Positions 21,793 to 30,372 of a DNA stretch of 32,158 nucleotides are shown one piece after another. Source of the DNA: an uncultured Oscillospiraceae bacterium. GTDB taxonomy: Bacteria; Bacillota; Clostridia; Oscillospirales; JAAYXM01. Position 1 is the stretch's first letter. Each line of letters opens with the position of its first letter. The notes beneath the pieces were generated by a model, which had not been told where the DNA came from, made no database searches, and worked only from the letters and a program-made list of their open reading frames with translations. Position numbers and translations under genes: made by a program. The stretch is from assembly GCA_934446465.1 (NCBI GenBank), contig CAKSEF010000014.1:1-32158 (forward strand), written 5' to 3'.

Positions 21793-22593
21793 ATGAACTA
21801 TTGGACTAAGCTCAGTGCGGATTTTGCCCGGCAAAGAAATTATCTTGACGAGTTATATAAGGTGTACCCCATTACGCCGAATCTCCGCAGGGAACTGCCC
21901 GAGAGCAAAGAATCAAAAATAAGAACCGCTTTTGAAAGCCGGAACAATACGGCTCTCGTAAAAGAGCTTTTATCTCTTGACCTGTTTCCTATCAAGGATT
22001 CATATGTCGCGTACTTGAAAAGGGACAAAACCGCGATAGACAGAAATCCTCAAACTGTCAACAGAATAGCCGGAAATCTCTTTCAGCTCGGCATCGACGA
22101 AATGCTCGAAAAATGCACCGAGCCGAAGGAGACAAACAGGCAAATAGGTCCAATGTTTAAACGCTGGGTTGACGGCGGCTCTCTCGGTGCACCTGTTTTC
22201 AAAGACGGAGAGCAGTTTTTAAACTTCAAAGGTAACTGTATCCTCAACTCCTCAGATGCGGATATGCAAAAATTTGCGAGGAAGTATTTAGGCTTCCACC
22301 GCGAAAAGGGCATTGATTTCATAGCAAAATTCAGCGGGAAGTACGTGATAGGCGAAGCAAAATTCATAACAGACATGGGCGGACATCAAAATGCCCAGTT
22401 TGATGACGCGGTCAGAACCATGCAATCGTCATTTGAAGATAAAACCGTTGAAAACGACGTCATTCCGATTGCAATAGCGGATGGTGTCCTGTTCATAAAA
22501 GGAAGGCATAAATTATACAGGTATCTTGAGCAAAACTCTCACCAAACAATTATATCCGCACTGCTGTTAAGAGAGTTTTTGTACTCATTGTAG
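21793..22593 (+). CDS. Type II restriction endonuclease, PD-(D/E)XK fold
   Basis: A 266-residue putative endonuclease directly upstream of a DNA methyltransferase. The catalytic signature is clear: GIDFIAKFSGKYVIGEAKF gives Asp175, then Glu188-Ala-Lys190 (D-X12-EAK). The N-terminal 110 residues are helical and charged and probably contact DNA. I cannot assign the recognition site or a named subfamily. ATG 21793 has AGGGGG at suitable distance. The A+T content appears higher than in secA by eye, suggesting acquisition. It lies 18 bp after secA and 8 bp before the methyltransferase, so endonuclease precedes methylase on the message, and no controller gene is present. Confidence 0.78.
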   Translation: MNYWTKLSADFARQRNYLDELYKVYPITPNLRRELPESKESKIRTAFESRNNTALVKELLSLDLFPIKDSYVAYLKRDKTAIDRNPQTVNRIAGNLFQLGIDEMLEKCTEPKETNRQIGPMFKRWVDGGSLGAPVFKDGEQFLNFKGNCILNSSDADMQKFARKYLGFHREKGIDFIAKFSGKYVIGEAKFITDMGGHQNAQFDDAVRTMQSSFEDKTVENDVIPIAIADGVLFIKGRHKLYRYLEQNSHQTIISALLLREFLYSL

Positions 22594-22601
22594 GTTTTAA
22601 T

Positions 22602-23696
22602 ATGGAACTTAAAATTAATAATATGCTTCCCGAGCATGAAATACTTCTGGAGGCCGGGAAAGATAAAACAACCGTATCCTCAGATACATCAATTCTTTTT
22701 GAAGGCGATAATTTCAAGGCTTTATCAATTCTCTTAAACAGCCATCGCGGAATGATTGATTTAGTCTACATTGACCCGCCGTTCAACACCGAACAAGCTT
22801 TCTTTATGTCCGAAAGCGGACGGGCAAATTCGGTCAGCTCTTCAAGAAACGGTATAGTTGCCTACTCCGACAAGCTGTCAACGGACGACTATCTCGAGTT
22901 TATCAGAGAACGGCTTGTTTTGATTCGCGAACTGCTCTCCGACCGCGGTTCAATATATCTGCACATCGACTGCAAAATAGGTCATTATGTCAAGATAGTT
23001 ATGGATGAAGTATTCGGCCGTGAAAACTTCAAAAATGACATTACAAGAATAAAATCGAATCCGAAAAACTTTTTCAGAAAAGCCTACGGAAACGAAAAAG
23101 ACCTAATTCTCTTCTATGCCAAAAATTACGGCAGTAATATTTGGAACGATGTAAGAATACCTCTCGACAGCGACGAGATTGAGAGCAGATTTAACCGTAT
23201 TGCGCCTGACGGGAGAAGATACACAACCATTCCGCTTCACGCCCCTGGAGAAACAAAGGACGGTGTAACAGGGATTCCGTGGCGCGGAATAAACGTTCCC
23301 GAAGGACGACATTGGCGAACCTCTCCCGAAAAATTTGACGAGCTTGACAGAGAAGGGTTAATAGAGTGGTCATCGGCGGGAAACCCCAGAATAATTAAAT
23401 ACGCAGATGAACATAAAGGTAAAAAAATACAGGATATTTGGAAGTTTAAGGACCCGCAGAAGCCCATTTATCCTACCCAGAAAAACTTGAAGATGCTTGA
23501 GCAGATAGTCCTTCAGTCGTCGAATCCCGACAGCCTTGTTTTGGACTGCTTTGCGGGCTCGGGTGCTTTTTTGAAGGCTGCCCAGAATCTTAACAGAAGG
23601 TGGATCGGAGTTGACAACTCCCCCGCCGCCATATCGGTTATTAAGTCTCAAAACCTTTCAGATTACAAATTCATAGAACTTCCCCGATTGTTTTGA
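22602..23696 (+). CDS. Site-specific DNA methyltransferase, beta class (adenine-N6 or cytosine-N4)
   Basis: A 364-residue amino-methyltransferase. Motif IV DPPF (58-61) precedes the SAM-binding motif I CFAGSGAFLKAA (316-327), the order of the beta class; LVYIDPPFNTEQAFF and YPTQKNLKMLEQIVLQSS are typical of type III Mod and related type II enzymes. The DPPF form most often means N6-adenine. It should protect the host from the adjacent endonuclease. The start ATG has only a weak ribosome site (AGG overlapping the upstream TAG stop), so translation may be coupled to that of the endonuclease. No target recognition domain can be outlined with certainty; the central 150-280 region is the likely place. 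Confidence 0.9.
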   Translation: MELKINNMLPEHEILLEAGKDKTTVSSDTSILFEGDNFKALSILLNSHRGMIDLVYIDPPFNTEQAFFMSESGRANSVSSSRNGIVAYSDKLSTDDYLEFIRERLVLIRELLSDRGSIYLHIDCKIGHYVKIVMDEVFGRENFKNDITRIKSNPKNFFRKAYGNEKDLILFYAKNYGSNIWNDVRIPLDSDEIESRFNRIAPDGRRYTTIPLHAPGETKDGVTGIPWRGINVPEGRHWRTSPEKFDELDREGLIEWSSAGNPRIIKYADEHKGKKIQDIWKFKDPQKPIYPTQKNLKMLEQIVLQSSNPDSLVLDCFAGSGAFLKAAQNLNRRWIGVDNSPAAISVIKSQNLSDYKFIELPRLF

Positions 23697-23721
23697 AATC
23701 TTATCCACGGAGGAACAAAAA

Positions 23722-26265
23722 ATGAGAAGATACAAAAAAATGATAGCTTCGGCGGTTCTGTCGGCGGCGATTCTCGTAAGCGTTATATCGCCGGCATCGG
23801 CATTCCTTTACAGCGAGATGACAAGCCTTCTCTCTGTCGAGGGTTATGAAATAACAACCGTTGCGCCCGAAACCCGTCATATAACGCTCCGCGCGTCCGA
23901 CTCGTCGGGACATCAGAACATAAACGCCGTCGAGTTCAATCCGCAGAACCCGCACACGCAGCTCCGCGCAGGGCTCTCGGCGGGCTATGTTTACAGCGTT
24001 CAGACGGTTAATACAATAGCCAATAATATGAGCGATACAAACGGCGGAGATACTGCCGTTGCCGCAGTCAACGGCGACTTCTTCACGTTCGGCGTGGGAG
24101 TTCCCCACGGCGTATTCATTGACGAGGGCAAAATTCTTACCACACCCCCGCAGTACTATGCCGCATTCGGGCTTACGTATGACAATAAGCCGTTTATCGT
24201 CCGCCACGGAACTATCCTCGATAAGATTTTCCGAATTGACGGCGCGCTTGTCGATGTCGCGGGCATAAACCTTCCGCATGTCAAAAATGCCGATTCTCTT
24301 GTCCTTTATACGGCCGACTACGCCCGCGGAACGAAAACGGGCACAGAAACATACGAGCTTAGATGCAGGCTCAATTCGGGCGAAGTCCGCCACGGCGGAA
24401 CAATCAACTTCACGGTTGAAGAAATCCATAATGCCGAGGGAAATACCGCCCTCGGAGACGGTTATATAGTCCTCTCCGCACAGGGTGCGAGAATGAACGA
24501 CCTAAAGAAGCTCAGCATCGGGGATACACTTGAAATGTCGTTCAGATTTAACGAATTTTGGTCGAATGTCAAGTTTGCCGTCGGGGGCATCGAGCTTCTG
24601 CTCAAGGACGGGAACGTTTACAGCACGGCCGACGCCTCAAACCAGCCGAGAACATCAATCGGCATACGCGCCGACGGCACGGTCGTTATGGCGACGATAG
24701 ACGGCCGTCAGAAGGACGCTGTCGGAATGTCCTACAAATCCGCGGCACAGGCGATGAAGGCGCTCGGCTGCGTTGACGCGCTTAACCTTGACGGCGGCGG
24801 CTCGACTACGTTTGTTCTCCGAAACCCCGGAGACATGAAAACGAGCGTTGTAAATAAAGTCTCGGGCTCATCTCCGCGTCAGGTGGCAAACGCGATTGTC
24901 CTTATGAATACCGCACCGACAGGAGCTGCAAAAACGCTCAACATTACGCCGAAAAACACACTCATGCTTGCGGGAAGCACCGTTAACCTCTCCGTCAGCG
25001 GGGCTTATGATGAAAACTATAAGCCTGTCGCAGTTCCCGGCTTCGTGTCATGGAGTGTGGCAGACAGTCTCGGTTCGATTGACGAAAACGGCAATTTCAC
25101 GGCGGTCTCATCAGGTGTATCAACCGTTACCGCAGCTTCGGAAACGGCTCAGGGCACGGCTAAAATAGAAATAGCTCCGTATATAACGGCAATCTATCCG
25201 AATAAGACATCCGTAACGGCAAAAGCGGGCGAAACCGTAAGCCTTGATGCCACGGCATATTACAACGGCAGAAAAGTTACGGCGAACAAATCCCTTTTCA
25301 CGTGGAGCGCGCCTGAGTCGCTCGGCACATTCACCTCGGCGGGAGAGTTCAGGCTCTCCGATAACCCGACATCGGGAAAAATAACGGTAAGCTACGGAAG
25401 CGTTTCTGCCGAAATATCGGTTGAAACGTCTGCACCGCCTGTAACAATAAGCGATTTTGAGACGGATGATACCGTTTTCACACCCGTTTCCATAGGCACT
25501 AAAACCGCGCCGAACTGCAAGTTCGAAACCGAATCGGACATGGTTATGTACGGCAAGCGTTCGCTTAAAATTTATTATAACTTCCTCAATACGGAAGGCT
25601 CTGTCGGTTCATACTACATGGTCTCGCCCGACAGCGCAAACGCCTCCGCATATCACCTCAAAACCGCTCCGAAGAAGCTTTCGATGTACGCCTACGGCGA
25701 CGGCAGCGGCGCATCGCTCAAATGCCTTGTTGAGGACAGTAGCGGAAAACAGTACGTTCTTAGTTATACGAATCCGAACGGAGTTGATTGGAAGGGCTGG
25801 AAGTATGTCGAGGCCGAGCTTCCCGAAGGCATAGAAGGCCCCGTGTATGTAAAGGTTCCCGTATACCTCGTTTCAAATCCGCAAAAGAAAACGCACGGCT
25901 GTATGTACTTTGACCGCCTGCGCGCCGTATACTCGGACAATTCCGACGAGGACCATACAATGCCCGAGATTACCAAGGCATGGCCGTCCGAAAACATGGT
26001 AATTTATACGCGCAAACCGTCTGTCGGCGTAATTCTGCGCGATGATTCGGCGACAAATATCGGCGCGGGAATAAATCCCGATACCGTGGAAATATGGATT
26101 AACGGCTATAACTGCACCGACCGCACCTTTGACACGGTTACGGGGAAAATATCCTACACCGTGAAGCACAACTTAAAGAACGGCAAGCATACGATACTCG
26201 TCCGCGCAAAGGACTATTACGGAAACCCGCTTATTCGGGAATGGACGTTTGAGGTTCGCGTATGA
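23722..26265 (+). CDS. Secreted phosphodiester glycosidase (NAGPA domain) with Ig-like and carbohydrate-binding-type regions
   Basis: An 847-residue secreted protein. Residues 1-27 form a signal peptide ending in ASA. The NAGPA domain spans about 60-395: AAVNGDFF (114-121), PRTSIGI (309-315) and ALNLDGGGSTTF (353-364) are its conserved motifs, as in enzymes that uncover GlcNAc-1-phosphodiesters and in the YomE-like/phosphodiester glycosidases of Firmicutes. Two BIG2-type Ig-like repeats follow (about 400-485 and 490-575), then a beta-sandwich resembling a carbohydrate-binding module (about 580-735), and a final Ig-like strand set (PSVGVILRDDSATNIG onward). GGAGG precedes ATG 23722. It lies 25 bp after the methyltransferase and shares an ATGA overlap with the M24 gene. 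The likely substrate is a cell-wall or exopolymer phosphodiester. Confidence 0.88.
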   Translation: MRRYKKMIASAVLSAAILVSVISPASAFLYSEMTSLLSVEGYEITTVAPETRHITLRASDSSGHQNINAVEFNPQNPHTQLRAGLSAGYVYSVQTVNTIANNMSDTNGGDTAVAAVNGDFFTFGVGVPHGVFIDEGKILTTPPQYYAAFGLTYDNKPFIVRHGTILDKIFRIDGALVDVAGINLPHVKNADSLVLYTADYARGTKTGTETYELRCRLNSGEVRHGGTINFTVEEIHNAEGNTALGDGYIVLSAQGARMNDLKKLSIGDTLEMSFRFNEFWSNVKFAVGGIELLLKDGNVYSTADASNQPRTSIGIRADGTVVMATIDGRQKDAVGMSYKSAAQAMKALGCVDALNLDGGGSTTFVLRNPGDMKTSVVNKVSGSSPRQVANAIVLMNTAPTGAAKTLNITPKNTLMLAGSTVNLSVSGAYDENYKPVAVPGFVSWSVADSLGSIDENGNFTAVSSGVSTVTAASETAQGTAKIEIAPYITAIYPNKTSVTAKAGETVSLDATAYYNGRKVTANKSLFTWSAPESLGTFTSAGEFRLSDNPTSGKITVSYGSVSAEISVETSAPPVTISDFETDDTVFTPVSIGTKTAPNCKFETESDMVMYGKRSLKIYYNFLNTEGSVGSYYMVSPDSANASAYHLKTAPKKLSMYAYGDGSGASLKCLVEDSSGKQYVLSYTNPNGVDWKGWKYVEAELPEGIEGPVYVKVPVYLVSNPQKKTHGCMYFDRLRAVYSDNSDEDHTMPEITKAWPSENMVIYTRKPSVGVILRDDSATNIGAGINPDTVEIWINGYNCTDRTFDTVTGKISYTVKHNLKNGKHTILVRAKDYYGNPLIREWTFEVRV

Positions 26266-27338
26266 TAAAGAAACGTATTGAAAAACTGCGTGAGCGCATG
26301 AAGCTCGACGGACTCGACGTAATGCTCATCACGTCATATGAAAACTATCGGTACTTTTCCGGTTTCTGCGGTTCAAATTGTGTCCTTTTAATCTCGGATT
26401 CCGAGCTTACCGCTCTTACGGACGGGCGGTATACCACCCAGATTAAGGAACAGGCGCCCGATTTCGGGCATATAATAATCGAAAAGAGCATGACGGAACA
26501 CATCTGCTCCCTTTTATCCGACTACTCAAACCCTCGCGTAGGATACGAAACACATGACGTGCGCGATTTTCAGATTCGCGCTCTGCGCGAGCGTGCGGAT
26601 TTTGCCGAGTTTGTTCCCGAGCCGGACTTCGGCGCGGAAATACGCTCGGTAAAAACCTTTGAAGAAGCCGAGAACATACGCCGTGCCGCCGCAATAGCTG
26701 ACTGTGCTTTTGCCTCGCTTACGGAGAATCTCAAATCGGGAATGACCGAGCGCGAAGCCGCGGCTCTGCTTGAATATGAAATGGCGCGAGGCGGGAGTCT
26801 GCATCCCGCATTTGAAACAATAGCGGCGTCGGGTGTGCGAAGCGCAATGCCCCATGCCGTTCCGTCGGATGCGCCTATCTGCGACAATTCGCTCATGACC
26901 TTTGACTTCGGTGCGTGCTTTAACGGATATATGTCCGATATAACAAGAACCGTATTCATCGGGAATGTGCCGAAAAAACTCTGTGAGCTGTGGGATGCCG
27001 TCTTTGAGGTTCAGCGCGAGTGTGTAAAAAAAGTCTGCGCGGGAGTCTTGTGCTCTGACCTCAATGATTTTCAGCTTGACCTTTTCGCATCTTACGGCCT
27101 TGAAAAACTTGTAATGCACTCACTCGGACACGGCGTCGGACTCGCCATACATGAGCTTCCGAACGTGTCGCGCAGTTCAAAAACGGTGCTTTGCGAGGAT
27201 ATGGTAATAACAATCGAGCCGGGGCTATATATCGAAGGTCTCGGCGGTGTGAGAATTGAGGATACCGTAATCGTGAAAAACGACGGCGCGGAAATTATCA
27301 CAAAATCCCCGTATCGATATAACATTACTCTTGGGTGA
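26262..27338 (+). CDS. M24 family metallopeptidase (Xaa-Pro aminopeptidase type)
   Basis: A 358-residue cytoplasmic peptidase with creatinase-type N-terminal domain (ITSYENYRYFSGFCGSNCVL) and the pita-bread catalytic domain. The five metal ligands are all present: Asp215 (TFDFGA), Asp226 (MSDITRT), His290 (SLGHGVG), Glu319 (IEPGLY) and Glu333 (VRIEDTV). It should remove N-terminal residues preceding proline, for peptide turnover. Its ATG overlaps the TGA of the previous gene, and mnmA follows after 4 bp, so it is inside a long operon. Length and motifs are normal. Confidence 0.93.
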   Translation: MIKKRIEKLRERMKLDGLDVMLITSYENYRYFSGFCGSNCVLLISDSELTALTDGRYTTQIKEQAPDFGHIIIEKSMTEHICSLLSDYSNPRVGYETHDVRDFQIRALRERADFAEFVPEPDFGAEIRSVKTFEEAENIRRAAAIADCAFASLTENLKSGMTEREAAALLEYEMARGGSLHPAFETIAASGVRSAMPHAVPSDAPICDNSLMTFDFGACFNGYMSDITRTVFIGNVPKKLCELWDAVFEVQRECVKKVCAGVLCSDLNDFQLDLFASYGLEKLVMHSLGHGVGLAIHELPNVSRSSKTVLCEDMVITIEPGLYIEGLGGVRIEDTVIVKNDGAEIITKSPYRYNITLG

Positions 27339-27342
27339 AAAT

Positions 27343-28356
27343 ATGAAAGAAAAGGCAGTAATAGGCATGAGCGGCGGCGTTGACTCTTCAGTCGCCGCCT
27401 GCCTTCTTAAAAAGGATTATGACGTAATAGGCGTAACTCTCCTGCTTCACGGCAATGACGATTCCGACGCCCGCGCCGTTGCGCGCTCGCTCGGGATTGA
27501 GCATATGTCGGTTGATATGAGCAAAGTCTTTGAAAAATACGTGATAAATAACTTTCTTGACGAATATACGAATGCGAGAACGCCCAATCCCTGCGTTTGG
27601 TGCAACTACTACCTCAAATTCGGCGCGATGCTCGATATTGCGGACTCGGTCGGCGCAAAGTATATCGCAACGGGACACTATTCGCGCCTTGTTGAATATG
27701 ACAGCGAGCTCTTCCCCGCGCGCGCGCTGTTTTCGGAAAAAGACCAGACGTATGCCCTTTATCGGCTTACACAGGAAAAGCTCAGGCGCTCGCTCTTCCC
27801 GCTCGGAAACCTCGCAAAAAGCGATGTGAGAAAAATCGCGGAGGATATCGGACTTTCCGTTGCAAATAAGAAAGACAGCCAGGAAATTTGCTTTATCCCC
27901 GACGGCGACTATGCGTCGTACATAGAAAAACGGCGCGGAAAATCGCCCGAGGGCAATATGATAGGCCCCGACGGCGAAATTCTCGGCAGACACCGCGGGC
28001 TTATCCATTACACGGTGGGTCAGCGCAGGGGAATAGGCGTTTCATACAGCGAACGCATTTTTGTGTCAAGACTTGACGCCGAAAAAAACGAAGTAATTCT
28101 CGGCCGTGAGGGCGCACAAAGCAGAACGCGCGTATCGGCCGGAAACGTAACGTTTATAAGCGCCAAACCATTTCCGAAGGAGATTTCCTGCACCGCCAAA
28201 ATAAGATATAACGGCTTGCCTTCCCCCTGCCGTGTATTTTTTGACGGCAACACGCTTACGGCAGAGTTTGAGACGCCCGCAAGAGGTGTCTCCCCGGGGC
28301 AGTCGCTCGTTCTGTACGACGGCGAACGTCTCCTCGGCGGCGGAATAATCGATTAA
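27343..28356 (+). CDS. mnmA: tRNA-specific 2-thiouridylase MnmA
   Basis: A 337-residue enzyme that installs the 2-thio group of wobble uridine 34 in tRNA-Lys, -Glu and -Gln, using ATP and sulfur relayed from cysteine desulfurase. The PP-loop SGGVDSS is at 10-16; the two catalytic cysteines are Cys87 (CNYYLKF) and Cys183 (QEICFIPDGDY); HYTVGQRRGIGV and LDAEKNEVILG are C-terminal family motifs. The N-terminal region is compact compared with the E. coli enzyme, as in some Clostridia. Start ATG 27343 is preferred to an in-frame TTG four codons upstream because GGGTG lies just before it. tRNA-Glu(TTC) elsewhere in this window is an expected substrate. Confidence 0.95.
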   Translation: MKEKAVIGMSGGVDSSVAACLLKKDYDVIGVTLLLHGNDDSDARAVARSLGIEHMSVDMSKVFEKYVINNFLDEYTNARTPNPCVWCNYYLKFGAMLDIADSVGAKYIATGHYSRLVEYDSELFPARALFSEKDQTYALYRLTQEKLRRSLFPLGNLAKSDVRKIAEDIGLSVANKKDSQEICFIPDGDYASYIEKRRGKSPEGNMIGPDGEILGRHRGLIHYTVGQRRGIGVSYSERIFVSRLDAEKNEVILGREGAQSRTRVSAGNVTFISAKPFPKEISCTAKIRYNGLPSPCRVFFDGNTLTAEFETPARGVSPGQSLVLYDGERLLGGGIID

Positions 28357-28370
28357 AAGGAGCAGATTGT

Positions 28371-29021
28371 ATGTTTGACAATATGAGAGCAGACCTCAGA
28401 GCCGCGCGCGAGCGCGACCCGGCGGCACGGAGCTATGCGGAGATTTTCTTACTCTATTCGGGCTTCCATGCAATAACACGCCACAGAATAGCCCATTTCT
28501 ATTACCGCCACAGACTGTTCTTTCTTGCACGGCTTGCCTCTCAGGTAAACCGCTTCCTCTCGGGGGTCGAAATACACCCCGCGGCAAAAATAGGCCCCGG
28601 CTTTTTCATTGACCACGGCGCGGGCATTGTTATCGGCGAAACCACCGAAATCGGCGCGAACTGCACAATATATCAGTGCGCAACCCTCGGCGGAACGGGC
28701 AAGCACGTCGGAAAACGCCACCCGACAATCGGAAATAACGTGATGATAGGTGCGGGCGCCAAGGTTCTCGGCCCTTTCTCGGTCGGAGATAACTCAAAAA
28801 TCGCGGCAAATGCCGTTGTTCTCGATACAGTCCCGCCGGATTCCACGGCAGTCGGCGTTCCGGCGCGAATTGTCCGCCGAAACGGCGAAAAAACAGAGGT
28901 TGCCGACCTCGACCAGGTGCATACACCCGACCCAATCGCGCAGGAGCTTTGCGCTATGCGCGTTCAGATTTCGCGTCTGCAAAAAGAGCTCTCCGAACTC
29001 CGCGAAAAAGAAGAGGTTTGA
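28371..29021 (+). CDS. cysE: Serine O-acetyltransferase
   Basis: A 216-residue enzyme that makes O-acetylserine from serine and acetyl-CoA, the carbon acceptor for CysK. The N-terminal helical part (MFDNMRADLRAARERDPAAR, ITRHRIAHFYYRHR) is the Firmicutes CysE form, followed by the left-handed beta-helix of hexapeptide repeats: GVEIHPAAKIGPGFFIDHGA, GIVIGETTEIG, YQCATLGGTG, RHPTIGNNVMIGAG. The catalytic His-Asp pair is in FFIDHGAG. The C-terminal 30 residues form a short coiled coil (QISRLQKELSELREKEE). AAAAGGAG lies 8 nt upstream. Adjacent to mnmA and ending 4 bp before the hydrolase gene; cysK, its pathway partner, is 2.6 kb downstream in a separate transcript. Confidence 0.95.
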   Translation: MFDNMRADLRAARERDPAARSYAEIFLLYSGFHAITRHRIAHFYYRHRLFFLARLASQVNRFLSGVEIHPAAKIGPGFFIDHGAGIVIGETTEIGANCTIYQCATLGGTGKHVGKRHPTIGNNVMIGAGAKVLGPFSVGDNSKIAANAVVLDTVPPDSTAVGVPARIVRRNGEKTEVADLDQVHTPDPIAQELCAMRVQISRLQKELSELREKEEV

Positions 29022-29025
29022 TTTT

Positions 29026-30045
29026 ATGTACACCGAAAATCCCGGGCTCTCGGAGCACACGCGCCGTGAATACGTCTCATCAGCAGAGAGGCTCGTGCAG
29101 ACGGCGGAGTCGGAAGCCGAATCAAAACGCTTTGAATTTATATCCTCGCATACACGCGAAGAGCTTAAATTTGAGCTGCGCGATATGCTCGGCTTCCCGC
29201 TCAATTCCAAGCCGTGTTCGGACTTAAATTTTATACGGGAGCATATATCGCGCGATGATTTGTGCGATATATACCGCGTATCACTCTCTCCGCTTCCCGA
29301 TTTTCGCACATTCGGAATGCTTTTTATTCCTCATGTGTACGGCGGAAAAGGACGGCTTGTAATCGCGCTTCACGGAGTTCTCGGAACGCCCGAGCTTATG
29401 TACGGAATGCACGGCAGGAACGGATACGGCAACATAATACGCCGAATGCTTGAGCACGGCCTTTGCGTATATGCTCCTCAGCTAATGATATGGAACTGCG
29501 GGCAAAGCCCCGCAAAACCGTGCTATGAAACGAAATACGCACGCGAAGAGCTTGACAGAAGGCTCAAGAATGTCGGCGGAAGCATGACCGCGCTCGAAGT
29601 TTTTTCGACGCTTTCGGCAATATCCCCGCTGTGTGAGCTTCCCGAAATCGACGGCGAAAAAATCGGGCTCTTCGGAATGTCGTTCGGAGCATATCTCGGG
29701 CTCTTTATCACCGCGCTTGACGAGAGAATCTCCGCGGCCTATCTCTCCTCATGCTTTAATGACAGAGAAAAATACGCCTTCCCCGACTGGCAGTATAAAA
29801 ATTATCTCAACACCTTCTGCGATGCGGAAGTTGCGTACCTCTGCGCCCCGCGCAGGCTTTTTGTCGAGGTCGGCGAACGCGATGACTTTTTCTCAGTTTC
29901 GGGCGCACGGCGTGAGGCGTCCCGGGCGCTTGAGTATTATAAAACGGCAGGCGCGGAAGAAAACTTCATATTTAAAACCTGGAACGGGGCGCATATAGTC
30001 TCCCCCGAAAACGACGGAATCGACTTTCTCCTTTCGGAAATATGA
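29026..30045 (+). CDS. Alpha/beta hydrolase (esterase/dienelactone hydrolase-like)
   Basis: A 339-residue cytoplasmic serine hydrolase. GRLVIALHGVLG (109-120) gives the oxyanion-hole strand, GMSFG (217-221) holds the nucleophile Ser219, VGERDDFF has the acid Asp (286 or 287) and NGAH supplies His323. The N-terminal 90 residues are helical and specific to a family of acetyl-xylan-esterase-like or peptidase-like hydrolases in Clostridia. No signal peptide, so the substrate is internal. ATG 29026 has AGAGG upstream and lies 4 bp after cysE; the frame is open before it but overlaps cysE. It is the last gene before a strong terminator. Substrate unknown. Confidence 0.85.
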   Translation: MYTENPGLSEHTRREYVSSAERLVQTAESEAESKRFEFISSHTREELKFELRDMLGFPLNSKPCSDLNFIREHISRDDLCDIYRVSLSPLPDFRTFGMLFIPHVYGGKGRLVIALHGVLGTPELMYGMHGRNGYGNIIRRMLEHGLCVYAPQLMIWNCGQSPAKPCYETKYAREELDRRLKNVGGSMTALEVFSTLSAISPLCELPEIDGEKIGLFGMSFGAYLGLFITALDERISAAYLSSCFNDREKYAFPDWQYKNYLNTFCDAEVAYLCAPRRLFVEVGERDDFFSVSGARREASRALEYYKTAGAEENFIFKTWNGAHIVSPENDGIDFLLSEI

Positions 30046-30125
30046 CCCGCTCAAATCCGATTATCAGCCTTTTTCCGATAATAAATCTTGGTTTTAACCG
30101 TCTTTAAGTAAATATTTATAGATAA

Positions 30126-30163
30126 ACCGCTGTGATACTGACGTATACGGCGGTCTGTTTTTT
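30126..30163 (+). terminator. Intrinsic terminator of the secA-to-hydrolase run
   Basis: ACCGCTGT pairs with ACGGCGGT (one G-U), extended by ATAC/GTAT across a single bulged G, with a TGAC loop; the T tract TTTTTTGCTTTTT follows. Located 80 bp after the hydrolase stop. Confidence 0.85.
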
Positions 30164-30182
30164 GCTTTTTCCATAAAACCTA

Positions 30183-30211
30183 TTGACAAGGTAGGTAAGA
30201 AGTGCTATACT
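30183..30211 (+). promoter_or_regulatory. Sigma-A promoter for the leader peptide, metY and cysK
   Basis: A perfect TTGACA (30183-30188), a 17-nt spacer and TATACT (30206-30211). The predicted start of RNA near 30218 leaves about 155 nt of leader before metY. The 327-bp gap 30046-30372 thus holds a terminator, this promoter and a leader peptide gene. Confidence 0.85.
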
Positions 30212-30265
30212 ATGCTAAACATACAGAAATAGTAGGTTATTGAGACTGACTGAAGGAGGCACTTT

Positions 30266-30322
30266 ATGAGAATAATATTTGAAAAACTCCTGCGCTCCAA
30301 CTTCCGATTCGGGCGAATGTGA
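30266..30322 (+). CDS. Putative 18-residue leader peptide of metY-cysK
   Basis: An ATG with an ideal AGGAGG 6 nt upstream opens an 18-codon frame ending in TGA: MRIIFEKLLRSNFRFGRM. The ribosome site is stronger than that of metY itself. The peptide is basic and hydrophobic, with no Cys and a single internal-free Met at the end. Its codons 12-14 (AACTTCC, 30299-30305) are exactly complementary to the metY ribosome site GGAAGTT (30358-30364), and its last codons form one arm of a second stem with 30327-30343. Ribosome occupancy of this frame would therefore control access to metY. Translation of the peptide is inferred from the ribosome site, not shown. Confidence 0.55.
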   Translation: MRIIFEKLLRSNFRFGRM

Positions 30323-30364
30323 AAGGCATTGCGCACACCGAATAATACAACATGAAAGGAAGTT
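30299..30364 (+). promoter_or_regulatory. Leader stem-loop masking the metY ribosome binding site
   Basis: Outer pairing AACTTCC (30299-30305) with GGAAGTT (30358-30364), 7 bp, covers the metY Shine-Dalgarno sequence. Inner pairings are ATTCGG (30307-30312) with CCGAAT (30338-30343), GCG (30313-30315) with CGC (30332-30334), and AATG (30316-30319) with CATT (30327-30330). The leader peptide stop codon falls in the apical loop. No T run follows, so control would be at translation rather than termination. Confidence 0.5.
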
Positions 30365-30372
30365 AAAATAAT

